DNA of 64,000 nucleotides from Rikenella microfusus (GCA_020722565.1 DYKO01000002.1:180041-244040), one strand, 5' to 3'; counted from the first letter of the stretch, positions 1-8,423 are shown. Notes: generated from the sequence alone by a model not told the origin. A program made the numbers and translations.

Positions 1-284
1 CTGTTCCAACTAAAGCTATGTTATCGTTCCCAATAAATTATAAGGTAACCGAAATACCGAGTGGTTGTTGCGGAATGGCCGGATCGTTTGGATATGAGAA
101 GGAACACTACGAGTTGTCCAATAAAATTGGGGAACTTGTGCTATTCCCTGAAATAAGGGAAACTCCCAACAATGTTGTAATTGCAGCACCCGGAACCAGT
201 TGCCGTCATCAGATTGCCGATGGAACTGGTCGTGCGGCCCTGCATCCGATAGAGATAATGTGGAAATCAACAAAAAAACGTTAG
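1..284 (+). CDS. C-terminal fragment of FAD-linked oxidase with CCG (Fe-S) domain
   Basis: Only the 3' end of this gene is in the window; the reading frame is open from base 3 and stops at 284. The encoded tail contains a CCG-type motif (SGCCGMAGSFG) and then APGTSCRHQI, which is characteristic of the C-terminal cysteine-rich domain of large FAD-linked oxidases related to glycolate oxidase and D-lactate dehydrogenase. In that family this domain binds an Fe-S centre and passes electrons from 2-hydroxyacid oxidation. The substrate cannot be judged from this fragment. The internal ATG at 18 is not the true start, because the frame continues upstream with family-like sequence. Confidence 0.75.
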   Translation, partial: VPTKAMLSFPINYKVTEIPSGCCGMAGSFGYEKEHYELSNKIGELVLFPEIRETPNNVVIAAPGTSCRHQIADGTGRAALHPIEIMWKSTKKR

Positions 285-735
285 TATCGACCATGTTTGA
301 ATTTCATAATGCTATCAGCAAATTTTAATTTGAATTTTATCAATGCCTTACCATTATTTCTGATACCTCTTTTAGTTACACACAACGCTCAACTAAAAAA
401 ATAATAAATAGATATTAAGAAACAACATTCCAACAACAGCTATCATCAACTTTATAGTACTCACACGTTTGCGATAGCAAATTATCTATATTTCTGATAG
501 TTTTGATATTCTTTAATAATTGCCAAAAGTTTTTTTTTCTACCTTTGCGAACATGGAAAAATTTTGACTTTTAACAATTCGAAAGTAAAGAAAACATTAA
601 TTTTTAATGCTTTTAATTGTTAAAATCAAAACAACAGACTATTTTTGATTACACTTATTAACTTGTTGAAAGAAATTTGATGAAAATTGTAATTGACATA
701 TACTTCAAAGTACTTTTTAAAACTGAACTTAACCA
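285..735. other. AT-rich intergenic region upstream of pfkA
   Basis: There is no convincing gene in these 450 bases. The stretch is strongly AT-rich. It holds the putative pfkA promoter near 520-547, which would leave a leader of about 180 nt that starts AT-rich and has no obvious strong hairpin or riboswitch. Confidence 0.5.
520..547 (+). promoter_or_regulatory. putative pfkA promoter (Bacteroidota type)
   Basis: TACCTTTG at 540-547 matches the Bacteroidota -7 consensus TAnnTTTG. A TTG at 520-522 lies 17 bases upstream, slightly closer than the usual 18-20. It would drive pfkA after a leader of about 180 nt. Confidence 0.45.
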
Positions 736-1830
736 ATGAAAAGAGTATTAGTAGCAACAGGCGGTGGCGATTGTCCTGGATTAAATGCGGTAATAAGGGC
801 AATTGTAAAACGCGCCTCACAGGAACCCGACTGGGAAGTAATTGGTAGCATTCAATCGTTCGACGGCATTCTACGCGAGCCCACCGAAATTAAGGTACTC
901 GATGAGCGTGCGGTTGCCGGAATACATGTACAAGGAGGGACTATTATTGGGACTACCAATAAGGGCGGCCCATTTGCATGGCCGGTTAAGAATAAAGATG
1001 GCTCATGGACAGCCGTTGACCGATCAGATGAGATGATCCGAAAACTTCAGTACCTGGGTATAGATGCAGTTATCAGCATTGGTGGCGATGGTTCGCAGCG
1101 CATTTCACAGCAGCTTTACGAAAAAGGTCTCAACATAATTGGTGTACCCAAAACTATTGACAACGACCTATCGGCCACCGACTTCACCTTCGGTTTTCAA
1201 ACTGCTGTTCAAATAGCCACAGAGGCGGTGGATAAACTTGTAACCACTGCATCGAGCCATAACCGTGTTTTAATCCTTGAGGTGATGGGCCGCTATGCCG
1301 GTTGGATTGCCCTGCATGCTGCAATAGCAGGTGGTGCAGAGGTTTGCCTAATCCCCGAAATTCCATACGATATACAAAAGGTAGCCGAAAAACTTCAAAG
1401 CCGTTACAATAAGGGCAAGGGGTATGCCATTGTGGTTATTGCTGAAGGAGCAATGCCAAAGGGAGGGACACTGGTTTCAGAACAAAGCGACGAGGTTGGA
1501 TACCACAACCTCCGTTTGGGAGGTGTAGCACATAAGCTCTCACGCGATTTAAAAGACATTGGATTTGATGCAGATATTCGCGAAACCGTTCTCGGCCACC
1601 TACAACGTGGTGGTATCCCAGTTGCCTACGACAGGGTATTAGCAACCCAATTTGGCGTTAAGTCGTTTGAAATGGTACTGGAAGGCAAATTTGGTGAAAT
1701 GGTTGCCTACCGTCACCCCGATATCATATCAGTTCCACTAATTGATGCAATCAACAAACCGAATTTTGTTGCTCCAAATTGCGATTTAGTTAGAACTGCC
1801 CGCGGGGTAGGAATAAGTTTCGGTGACTAA
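736..1830 (+). CDS. pfkA: 6-phosphofructokinase
   Basis: This cytoplasmic glycolytic enzyme phosphorylates fructose 6-phosphate to fructose 1,6-bisphosphate. At 364 residues it is longer than the 320-residue E. coli enzyme and resembles the actinobacterial/mixed-substrate clade. Visible motifs are the N-terminal GGGDCPGLNAVIR, GGDGS at 116-120, PKTIDND at 138-144 with the catalytic Asp at 142, MGRYAGW, and GHLQRGG near the C-terminal substrate site. The Gly of GGDG usually predicts ATP as donor, whereas the Lys of PKTIDND is the residue found in PPi-dependent enzymes; this combination occurs in Streptomyces-type ATP enzymes. The gene is monocistronic, with a promoter upstream and a terminator directly downstream. 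Confidence 0.93.
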   Translation: MKRVLVATGGGDCPGLNAVIRAIVKRASQEPDWEVIGSIQSFDGILREPTEIKVLDERAVAGIHVQGGTIIGTTNKGGPFAWPVKNKDGSWTAVDRSDEMIRKLQYLGIDAVISIGGDGSQRISQQLYEKGLNIIGVPKTIDNDLSATDFTFGFQTAVQIATEAVDKLVTTASSHNRVLILEVMGRYAGWIALHAAIAGGAEVCLIPEIPYDIQKVAEKLQSRYNKGKGYAIVVIAEGAMPKGGTLVSEQSDEVGYHNLRLGGVAHKLSRDLKDIGFDADIRETVLGHLQRGGIPVAYDRVLATQFGVKSFEMVLEGKFGEMVAYRHPDIISVPLIDAINKPNFVAPNCDLVRTARGVGISFGD

Positions 1831-1855
1831 TTATAATTGTAAACACATACAAGTA

Positions 1856-1885
1856 AAAAAGGGAAACCCGTAGGTTTCCCTTTTT
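1856..1885. terminator. bidirectional terminator between pfkA and the SiaC genes
   Basis: A perfect stem GGGAAACC (1861-1868) / GGTTTCCC (1873-1880) with a 4-base loop is flanked by an A-run and a T-run. It can therefore end transcription from pfkA and from the converging minus-strand operon. Confidence 0.85.
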
Positions 1886-1906
1886 ATTTCCTGTATGTTG
1901 CAATTT

Positions 1907-2320
1907 TTATATGGGATCGCTACAAACCTCGCACTGAAAGGGGGCTTTAATGCCTGAGTATTCTTTAAGTTCATAACCAGCCTCAGACATGTCGTCATCG
2001 TCAGGCTCATAGTTCCACATAACCTCAACTGGAACCCCCATATCATAAATTTCCTGCATTAATTGCAAAAGTGTTATCATGTACTTGTACGAGGCAGAAT
2101 TAACGTATTTGAAGAAAAGCCGGAACTTAATAGGCTTTACAGCGTTGCTCCCCTCCTTATCAATCAACTGCTTTAGCTGATCGAGCCATTTTAGCACTGG
2201 TTCATAGAATTGCGTAACGTTTTCGGGATGACTAATACCTACAATGTTGAAGTTTCCTGTTGTTGGATCAAGTATAATTTCGGGTGAATCTTTTCGGGCT
2301 TTAATGTGTAGTTTGTCCAT
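1907..2320 (-). CDS. SiaC-family regulatory phosphoprotein (DUF1987), Ser variant
   Basis: This is the last of three tandem SiaC/DUF1987 paralogues, 137 residues long. In Pseudomonas, SiaC is a small protein reversibly phosphorylated on a threonine by the SiaB kinase and SiaA phosphatase; it sets biofilm/c-di-GMP behaviour by binding a diguanylate cyclase. The region aligned to the phospho-threonine motif (YFNTAS in the two neighbours) reads YVNSAS here, so Ser75 replaces Thr. It ends with a cysteine-containing tail (CEVCSDPI) that the neighbours lack. The ATG at 2320 was chosen because it gives an N-terminus (MDKLHIKA) matching the paralogues and avoids a 23-base overlap with the upstream gene. 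Confidence 0.85.
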   Translation of the reverse strand: MDKLHIKARKDSPEIILDPTTGNFNIVGISHPENVTQFYEPVLKWLDQLKQLIDKEGSNAVKPIKFRLFFKYVNSASYKYMITLLQLMQEIYDMGVPVEVMWNYEPDDDDMSEAGYELKEYSGIKAPFQCEVCSDPI

Positions 2321-2330
2321 ATTTGTGTTC

Positions 2331-2723
2331 TTATAATAATTCTGGTTTCGCAATTATCCGAAAGGGTACCGAAATAAGTTCGGCTAGTTCTTCTCCTGCT
2401 TCTTCCAGTTCATCATCGTTTTGAGGGTATCGCCAAGTGATGTTGACTATAAAGCCTCTCTTATGTAGCTCCTTTAGCCTAGTCATCAATATAAGCAACA
2501 TTTTTGATGATGCTGTATTGAAGTACTCAAAGTCGAATTCGAAGTTTGTAACCGCACTTGGCTTTTTACAGTACTCATCTATCCAGGTAATAAGTGGTGA
2601 GTAGAAGGCTTTTACATCCTCAGGTAGTGATTTGCCCTGTATTAAAAACCTACCCTTTTCGGAATCGAATTCAACTATAGGCGTAGTTGCTGTAGCTTCT
2701 ATGAGTAGCCTTTCGTCTCCCAT
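2331..2723 (-). CDS. SiaC-family regulatory phosphoprotein (DUF1987), middle paralogue
   Basis: This is the middle SiaC-like gene, 130 residues. It keeps the GKSLPEDVK segment and the YFNTASSKML motif, with Thr70 at the position corresponding to the phosphorylated Thr68 of Pseudomonas SiaC. It lies 7 bases after the first gene and 10 before the third, so the three are probably one transcript. No SiaA-like phosphatase or SiaB-like kinase is encoded next to them, so the cognate signalling enzymes must be elsewhere. The family assignment is firm; the partner protein is unknown. Confidence 0.87.
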   Translation of the reverse strand: MGDERLLIEATATTPIVEFDSEKGRFLIQGKSLPEDVKAFYSPLITWIDEYCKKPSAVTNFEFDFEYFNTASSKMLLILMTRLKELHKRGFIVNITWRYPQNDDELEEAGEELAELISVPFRIIAKPELL

Positions 2724-2730
2724 TAACTTG

Positions 2731-3120
2731 TCATCTTGAAATTTGTTGGTAGTTTAACATTTTGAAGGGCACCTCCAACATATCGGCATAATCGTTACCC
2801 GCATCATGCATATCCTCATCATCCTCCATGTAGTGCCATTCAACCTCAACATCATTCCCAGCTTTATACATCTCTTCAATAATTTCGAAGAGCTCCAGCA
2901 GCATTTTTGATGATGCCGTATTGAAATATTCCATTTTTATTTTGATGGTAGTCTTGGGATTTGGAGCTTCAGAGTATGCCTTCATCCAGCGAAGCACAGG
3001 GTTATAAAACTCCTTAACGTCCTCGGGTAATGACTTCCCTGTGATTTCAAATACATTGGCACCACTGTCAAGAATGATATTAGGTGTTTCGGCTGTTCCC
3101 TTGATATTTAATGCATCCAT
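2731..3120 (-). CDS. SiaC-family regulatory phosphoprotein (DUF1987), first paralogue
   Basis: This is the first gene of the three-gene SiaC-like operon, 129 residues from the ATG at 3120. A TTG six bases further upstream is possible but less likely. It has the GKSLPEDVKEFYNPVLRW segment and YFNTASSKML, with Thr68 at exactly the residue number phosphorylated in Pseudomonas SiaC. The C-terminus is acidic (DDEDMHDAG), like its neighbours. Its closeness to the middle copy suggests a local duplication. A TAnnTTTG-like -7 element reads on the minus strand at 3162-3169. Confidence 0.87.
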   Translation of the reverse strand: MDALNIKGTAETPNIILDSGANVFEITGKSLPEDVKEFYNPVLRWMKAYSEAPNPKTTIKIKMEYFNTASSKMLLELFEIIEEMYKAGNDVEVEWHYMEDDEDMHDAGNDYADMLEVPFKMLNYQQISR

Positions 3121-3161
3121 AGTCAATTTTTATTTCAACGTACACTTTAATCTTCATTAAA

Positions 3162-3169
3162 CAAATATA
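3162..3169 (-). promoter_or_regulatory. putative -7 element of the SiaC operon
   Basis: TATATTTG on the minus strand matches TAnnTTTG and lies about 42 bases before the first ATG. No TTTG is present at the expected -33 distance, so the call is weak. Confidence 0.35.
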
Positions 3170-3275
3170 ATCATTTTACAAAAATAATCATGCTTTAGGA
3201 CTAATGACTATTGATTTTTTTGATAATAAAATTCTTTAATGCCATTAATTTCATTAAAACATCTTTTAATTTCGG

Positions 3276-4589
3276 CTATATAGTTTGATGCGGCGAAAAT
3301 GTATCTATATCATTGTAGTACTCAAATCTATCAATAAATTCTCCAATTAGAATTGAAGATAATAAAATATAGATATCAACCGATACTTTCCCTAAAAGTA
3401 TGACTGTTAAGGGTACGCCGATACCTATAATGATACGAAAGAATGCTGCTAAAACAGTCTTATTTGAAATGATATCTTGATGAGCATTTGCGTGGCGGAT
3501 AAAATACAGTATTGCTTTTATTACCAAAAAAGTTACAGAAACGGTTGGCAAAATCAAGATTGATACTAAGGCCATATAAGTTAGAACGACGTTAGCACTG
3601 TGAAAAGGTGCCGAATAGCGCCTTTTTACAACACTATATATCATCTCAATGGAAATAAGCAATGCAACTGATATTAGTACAATAGTCCAATAAATAACTT
3701 TAATATGAGTAACCATGTAAGCAATTGAGAAAGTTGAAAAAAGAGAAAAAAACAAAATCTCTCGACTAAGCCAGCTTGATTTTACATGCAGAATTGAACG
3801 GTATGCTCGAAAGGGCTTACCCAGATGAAGTAAACTGGAAACACCTGCTAATGTTAATCCAATAATAAAAATCACAGCATCTGTCCATTTAATAGCATCG
3901 GGTTTAGAAAAACTTGCTGTAAACCATCCTGAAAGAAAAGCCACAAGTGTAGTAAATATGATGAGCGGGAATTCCTCTTTTGCTTTAATATTGGATTTAA
4001 CTTTTTGCAGATAGTAGGTATGATGTTGATCATATAAATTCAAATCCATTTCAGGAATGTTCTGGTAAACAGACTCACCCGAGATAGAAATTTTGGGGTA
4101 GGTTTGTTTTTCTGGAAAACCAGGAGCATCGTGTGTGGGTTCTATTTCGATGCTGCCAAAGGATAAAGCGCCGGTAGGACAAGCTTGCGTACAGGCAGGA
4201 ATGCCTCCCTCCTTGAGTAAATCGACACAGAAATTGCATTTTTCTATTACGCCTTTATTGGGATTATACTTTGGTGCATCGTAGGGGCAAGCCCATGTAC
4301 AGTACCGACAACCAATACAAGTATTACCATTATGAATTACTGCGCCCGTGATTTCATCTCTTGAATAGGCAATTGTAGGGCAATTGCTTAAGCATGGGGC
4401 ATCAACACAGTGATAGCATGCCATTGAGAGGTTAATAAAGCCCTTTAACGGTATTTTACTGGTATTCCCGCTAATAACTTGACGCCATGAAATTGGTGGT
4501 GATGTATGGTTCTGGTTGTAGCAAGCCACTACGCAGGAATGACATGCCACGCATTTTGAGTAATCAAATATGAAACCCTTTTCCATCAT
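3276..4589 (-). CDS. Fused DmsB/DmsC-type electron-transfer and membrane-anchor protein
   Basis: The N-terminal 190 residues carry four cysteine clusters (starting CVACHSCVVAC, CYHCVDAPC, CIGCRYCTWACP and CNFC...CTQACP). This is the layout of DmsB/NrfC-type subunits binding four [4Fe-4S] clusters. From about residue 205 the protein continues into seven or so hydrophobic helices of the DmsC anchor family, which oxidises menaquinol. In E. coli these are separate proteins, so this is a B-C fusion. It overlaps the stop of the molybdoenzyme gene and should form a two-polypeptide quinol-linked reductase with it. Two in-frame ATGs (4589 and 4586) are possible starts. The terminal acceptor is not deducible. 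Confidence 0.87.
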   Translation of the reverse strand: MMEKGFIFDYSKCVACHSCVVACYNQNHTSPPISWRQVISGNTSKIPLKGFINLSMACYHCVDAPCLSNCPTIAYSRDEITGAVIHNGNTCIGCRYCTWACPYDAPKYNPNKGVIEKCNFCVDLLKEGGIPACTQACPTGALSFGSIEIEPTHDAPGFPEKQTYPKISISGESVYQNIPEMDLNLYDQHHTYYLQKVKSNIKAKEEFPLIIFTTLVAFLSGWFTASFSKPDAIKWTDAVIFIIGLTLAGVSSLLHLGKPFRAYRSILHVKSSWLSREILFFSLFSTFSIAYMVTHIKVIYWTIVLISVALLISIEMIYSVVKRRYSAPFHSANVVLTYMALVSILILPTVSVTFLVIKAILYFIRHANAHQDIISNKTVLAAFFRIIIGIGVPLTVILLGKVSVDIYILLSSILIGEFIDRFEYYNDIDTFSPHQTI

Positions 4590-6637
4590 TTGGAAGATTC
4601 AACTAGTTTAACCGCTACCCTATTGTTATGAAATGCAGAACCATGTCCCATATCGGTTTCACGACCTTCGGAAAGAAAGTTAATTTGAGCGCCCTGTGTT
4701 AACCACCAGCCATTATGAACTACCACGCACCCCCTGCGAACCTCGTAGGTTACTTTTGCTGCTAACTTAATACTGCCGCGATTATTAAAAACCTCAACCA
4801 TATCGCCATCAGAGATGTTGCGTGGTGCAGCATCCACAGGATTTATATGAACCTCTGGTTTTGGACTAAACAATTTAATGATTTTAAGATTATTAAACTG
4901 GGAATGGATTCGGTTTTTTGTGTTGGGGGACATCAAAAAAAGCGGGAATGGCGTTGGGTTCTGAAACAACTCCTCGGCGGGTTTGTAAACGGGCAAAGGA
5001 TCTTCGTTCCACAATGTTTTAACCTGCTCAGAGTAGAGCTCAATTTTTCCAGACGGTGTAGGAAACTTGAAGTCGGAAAAAGCAATTTCCTCCAAACCGG
5101 GTGCAAGAATTGGGCCTTTTTTTAGGTCGTTAAGGGTAAGATTAAAAATAGCCAATCGGCTATCTAAATATTTATCCACATGTTCATCGCCGGGTGGTAG
5201 TAGAAACAGGGAAAGGGTTTGTTCATCAAAACCTAAACGCTTGGCTAAAAGCCAATATATTTCGGTTTCGGGCTTTACCTCGCCTGCAGGTTCTACAACC
5301 TTTTGCTTAAGTTGAATGTAAGGGTTCCAATATGATCCTATAATATCGGATTGCTCAAACATGTTTTTGGCTGGAAGTACTACATCGGCTTCCAGTGCGG
5401 TGTCGGTCATGAATTGCTCCACTACAACCCTAAAATCGAGTTTTCGGAAGGCTTGTAATACCGTGTCGGTATTTGGGTTTTGAGTTAGAGGATTTCCGCG
5501 CTCAACCCAAATCATTTTCAGTTCAGGATTAGACGTGGTGAGCATATCCTCACCTAAACGTGCAGTAGATATCGATCTGCGAATTACTCCATCGGGCATT
5601 TCGGGTGGATAGTAACAAAGAGGCTCCAAAACGTCGTCAAAAACATAGCTTTGCAAATTGGCATAATGCCAACATGCACCTGGTTTACCTATATTTCCTG
5701 TAATCACGCTAAGCGTTAGAATAGTTCTAACAGTTTGGCCTCCATTGGTGTACCGCTGCATTCCGTAACCCGGAATTAAAGTCATGGGCTTAACATTTCC
5801 AATGTACCAAGCCAGTTTTTCAATCATTTCAATGGGAACACCTGTTATGTCCGATGCCCACTGGAAATCGTATTGTGCCACGTGAGCTGCGAATTTTTCA
5901 AAACCCAATACGTAGCTATCAATAAACTGTTTATCAATCCATTGGTTTTTAATTAAAATAGAGGCAACAGCCAAAGCCAAGGCGGCATCGGTTGAAGGCA
6001 ATGGTTGTATTAACAGGTGGGCTCTTTGCGATGACGCTGTTCGCCTTGGGTCAATCACTACAAGTTTGGCTCCCTTATCTATTGCTGCATTAAGAGGAAC
6101 CATTTCGTGAATATTGCTCTCGGCCGGATTTTTACCCCACAAAATAATTAAACCAGCGTTTTCTAAATCCCATGGTACATTGTGTTTGTTTGCTCCCAGG
6201 GTAAGACGCGTAGCCTCAAGACCTGCCGGCCAGCATAGGTTTCCGTAAACGGTGGTTGCACCACCGTAGATATGTCGCCAAAATTTTACGCTAAAATCGT
6301 TGAGCAAACCCGCCATGCCGCTGGCAGCATAAAAAAGTACCGATTGCTGACCAAACCGATTACGGTAGGTTACAAGTCGATTTGCTATTTCGTCCAACGC
6401 CTCGTTCCACGATATTCGTTTAAAAGAGCCCTTTGTTTTGCGTAATGGATATAAGATTCGATCGGAACTGTTTGCCCGTTCAACATAGCTTTGCCCTTTC
6501 AAACAACCGCCAAAAGGGGTAGCTTGGTTTAACGGTAAGGGTTTAATTCCAACCACTTTATTATTATCGACCTGAACAACCAGGCTGCAGGTACTATAGC
6601 AGTTTCTGGGGCATGCAGTAATAAACTCTTTCACCAC
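4586..6637 (-). CDS. DMSO-reductase-family molybdopterin oxidoreductase, catalytic subunit
   Basis: This 683-residue catalytic subunit uses a bis-MGD cofactor. Cys9, Cys13, Cys17 and Cys45 form the N-terminal [4Fe-4S] site. Cys135 in YGNLCWPAG is the likely Mo ligand, as in Cys-type members such as polysulfide/thiosulfate reductases, not the Ser of DMSO reductase. The C-terminal molybdopterin-dinucleotide-binding domain is present (PEVHINP...GDMVEVFN). There is no twin-arginine signal, so the enzyme appears to be cytoplasmic or to ride on a partner. The start is GTG, sharing a base with the TAG stop of the preceding coiled-coil gene (TAGTG). The next gene, a fused DmsBC, overlaps its end. The substrate is unknown; sulfur oxyanions, S-oxides and N-oxides are candidates. 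Confidence 0.88.
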   Translation of the reverse strand: MVKEFITACPRNCYSTCSLVVQVDNNKVVGIKPLPLNQATPFGGCLKGQSYVERANSSDRILYPLRKTKGSFKRISWNEALDEIANRLVTYRNRFGQQSVLFYAASGMAGLLNDFSVKFWRHIYGGATTVYGNLCWPAGLEATRLTLGANKHNVPWDLENAGLIILWGKNPAESNIHEMVPLNAAIDKGAKLVVIDPRRTASSQRAHLLIQPLPSTDAALALAVASILIKNQWIDKQFIDSYVLGFEKFAAHVAQYDFQWASDITGVPIEMIEKLAWYIGNVKPMTLIPGYGMQRYTNGGQTVRTILTLSVITGNIGKPGACWHYANLQSYVFDDVLEPLCYYPPEMPDGVIRRSISTARLGEDMLTTSNPELKMIWVERGNPLTQNPNTDTVLQAFRKLDFRVVVEQFMTDTALEADVVLPAKNMFEQSDIIGSYWNPYIQLKQKVVEPAGEVKPETEIYWLLAKRLGFDEQTLSLFLLPPGDEHVDKYLDSRLAIFNLTLNDLKKGPILAPGLEEIAFSDFKFPTPSGKIELYSEQVKTLWNEDPLPVYKPAEELFQNPTPFPLFLMSPNTKNRIHSQFNNLKIIKLFSPKPEVHINPVDAAPRNISDGDMVEVFNNRGSIKLAAKVTYEVRRGCVVVHNGWWLTQGAQINFLSEGRETDMGHGSAFHNNRVAVKLVESSK

Positions 6638-8349
6638 TAATTCTGAGTTTCGGCAAGGTACTGTTCATGCGAAATAAAAAAGCCATCTTTGAGGTAGTAA
6701 ACAGCGCCATATTCGTGGTCAACGCGTGTATAAAATGTAATTTTATCGTTTCGGTTAAATACAGTGCGTGTTAAAATGATACGGGGTAAACGGATGACTT
6801 CATCAGTACGCTCACGTGTATAACGTTTAGCAATGTCTTCTGGGGCCAAAAGGGTAACAACCTGATCGGCATCTTCCTTGCCAATTTGGGCGCTCATTTT
6901 TTCAGCAACGAGTTTAAGACGCAATTCAGCGTCGCGTTTGCGCTGTTCCTCTAAAAGAAGTTTTTTCTCTTGTTCTGCCTTAATTCTAGCATCTTCCTCA
7001 TGCTTAAGTCGCTCGGCTTCCTGATGGGCTTTTTCCTCCTCAATCCTGCGTAACTCTTCACGTCGCTTCTCCTCGGCTAATCTCTGCTCTTCAGCTTCCT
7101 TTTTTAAACGCTCCAATTCTTTGATTCTGGCCTCCTCTTCGGCTTTTCGTTTGGCTTCTTCAATTAAACGTTGTGCTTCAGCTTCTTTTTGTATTCTTTC
7201 CTCTTCAAGCCTCTTGGCCTCCTCGGCAGCTAGGCGTTTGGCTTCCTCCTCTTTTTTAAGACGCTCCTGTTCTTGTTTTAACCGTTCCTCCTCCTGCCGA
7301 CGAAGTTCCTCTTTTTGTTTAGCTTCCTGCTCTGCTCTTATTCTTGCCTCCTCCTCGGCTTTCTTACGTTCCTCTTCTTTTTGTTTGAGTTCCTCCATTC
7401 TGGCTTTTTCCTCAGCCAAACGACGCTCCTCAGCTTCCTTCCTCAAGCGTTCCTCCTCTTTTTTCTTAGCCTCTTCGGCAGCTTTACGTTTGGCTTCTTC
7501 AACCTGTCTAATCCTTTCTTGTTCCTGTTTTATTCTTTCTTCCTCCTGCTTACGTAGTTCTGCCTTACGTTTTTCCTCTTCCTCATCCTTTTTTCGTGCT
7601 TCCTCTTCGGCTTTCTTGCGTTCTTCCTCCTGACGCTTTAATGCCTCTTGACGAGCCTTTTCCTCAGCAATCCTACGTTCCTCGGCTTCCTTTTTTAACC
7701 GTTCGTCTTCTTTTTTTCTGGCCTCCTCAGCTACTTTTTTCTTAGCTTCATCTTCTTCTTTGCGCTTTTGCGCTTCAGCAATTAATTGCTGTTTCCGTTC
7801 CTCCTCTTTTTTAATCTTTTCCTCTTCTTCCTTCTTTTTTCGCTCTTCGGCTAATTTTTTGTTCTCTTTTTCAATTTCCTTTAGAACCCTTAATGAGTAA
7901 TCGGTGTCGTATGCAAAATCGCGTATATCATTGGCATACATAATTCTTGCTACAGGATTGGCATACTCCTTGATAACATCTTCGCTTTGCTTTTCCAAAA
8001 TAACATCGAAACCGGTAACGCGCTCAACATCTTTTTGAAAGGTGGGTGGAACCTTAGTATCGATCAAAACCTTTTTAGTAATATACCCGGTTTTTTCAAA
8101 AACAATAATATATTCTGAATCGTAGTTAAGCATGAAATCAAAAACACCCTTATTACCTACCGGAATTGTTTGAACAATATTACCATTTTGTGTTACGGTA
8201 ACCTTTGAGCCCACCAAGTCGCCTTTTTTTATTATTAATTGAGCAGATACCTGAAGTCCTTTCTGGGCAAAGACCGCCAGATAAATAAACAAAAACAGAA
8301 TTGTTAGCAAGATTTTTCGAATATTTCTAAGTTTGAGCATTAGGGTCAT
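6637..8349 (-). CDS. Secreted coiled-coil protein with three 84-residue repeats
   Basis: A signal peptide-like N-terminus (ILFLFIYLAVFAQ) leads into a roughly 90-residue beta domain resembling a CarboxypepD-regulatory or PEGA fold (about 33-120). It is followed by nearly 300 residues of Glu/Lys/Arg/Ala-rich coiled coil and a folded C-terminal stretch of about 75 residues. The coiled coil contains three tandem units of exactly 84 residues (203-286, 287-370, 371-454), equal to 12 heptads each. Its stop shares one base with the molybdoenzyme's GTG start, so the two are translationally linked, although a functional connection is not obvious. The start could also be the ATG at 8340. The biochemical role is not recognised; a periplasmic spacer or scaffold is plausible. 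Confidence 0.75.
   Translation of the reverse strand: MTLMLKLRNIRKILLTILFLFIYLAVFAQKGLQVSAQLIIKKGDLVGSKVTVTQNGNIVQTIPVGNKGVFDFMLNYDSEYIIVFEKTGYITKKVLIDTKVPPTFQKDVERVTGFDVILEKQSEDVIKEYANPVARIMYANDIRDFAYDTDYSLRVLKEIEKENKKLAEERKKKEEEEKIKKEEERKQQLIAEAQKRKEEDEAKKKVAEEARKKEDERLKKEAEERRIAEEKARQEALKRQEEERKKAEEEARKKDEEEEKRKAELRKQEEERIKQEQERIRQVEEAKRKAAEEAKKKEEERLRKEAEERRLAEEKARMEELKQKEEERKKAEEEARIRAEQEAKQKEELRRQEEERLKQEQERLKKEEEAKRLAAEEAKRLEEERIQKEAEAQRLIEEAKRKAEEEARIKELERLKKEAEEQRLAEEKRREELRRIEEEKAHQEAERLKHEEDARIKAEQEKKLLLEEQRKRDAELRLKLVAEKMSAQIGKEDADQVVTLLAPEDIAKRYTRERTDEVIRLPRIILTRTVFNRNDKITFYTRVDHEYGAVYYLKDGFFISHEQYLAETQN
6988..7743 (-). repeat. three tandem 252-bp in-frame repeats
   Basis: The units 7492-7743, 7240-7491 and 6988-7239 each encode 84 residues of charged coiled coil. 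Units 1 and 2 are nearly the same protein sequence (both carry RKEAEERR/KKEAEERR, EERKKAEEEAR and QEEER(I/L)KQEQER at the same offsets). Unit 3 is more diverged but has the same length. Confidence 0.8.
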
Positions 8350-8393
8350 ACCATCTTAAATGCTTTACTAAAACAAATTTGTAACAAATTAAG

Positions 8394-8423
8394 CAAAAAT
8401 ATCTCAAACTAATACGAAGCAAA
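8394..8423 (-). promoter_or_regulatory. putative promoter of the coiled-coil/molybdoenzyme operon
   Basis: On the minus strand, TTTG (8423-8420) and TATTTTTG (8401-8394) are separated by 18 bases, a good match to the Bacteroidota promoter. It lies about 45 bases before the ATG at 8349. Confidence 0.6.

Noticed and set aside
2318..2353. Upstream start for the third SiaC gene at 2353
   Set aside because: It would add 11 residues absent from the paralogues and overlap the previous gene by 23 bases.
7121..7633. Plus-strand 170-residue serine-rich reading frame
   Set aside because: It is the reverse-complement shadow of the Glu/Lys-rich coiled-coil gene; the Ser/Leu-rich composition follows from the Glu/Lys codons on the other strand.
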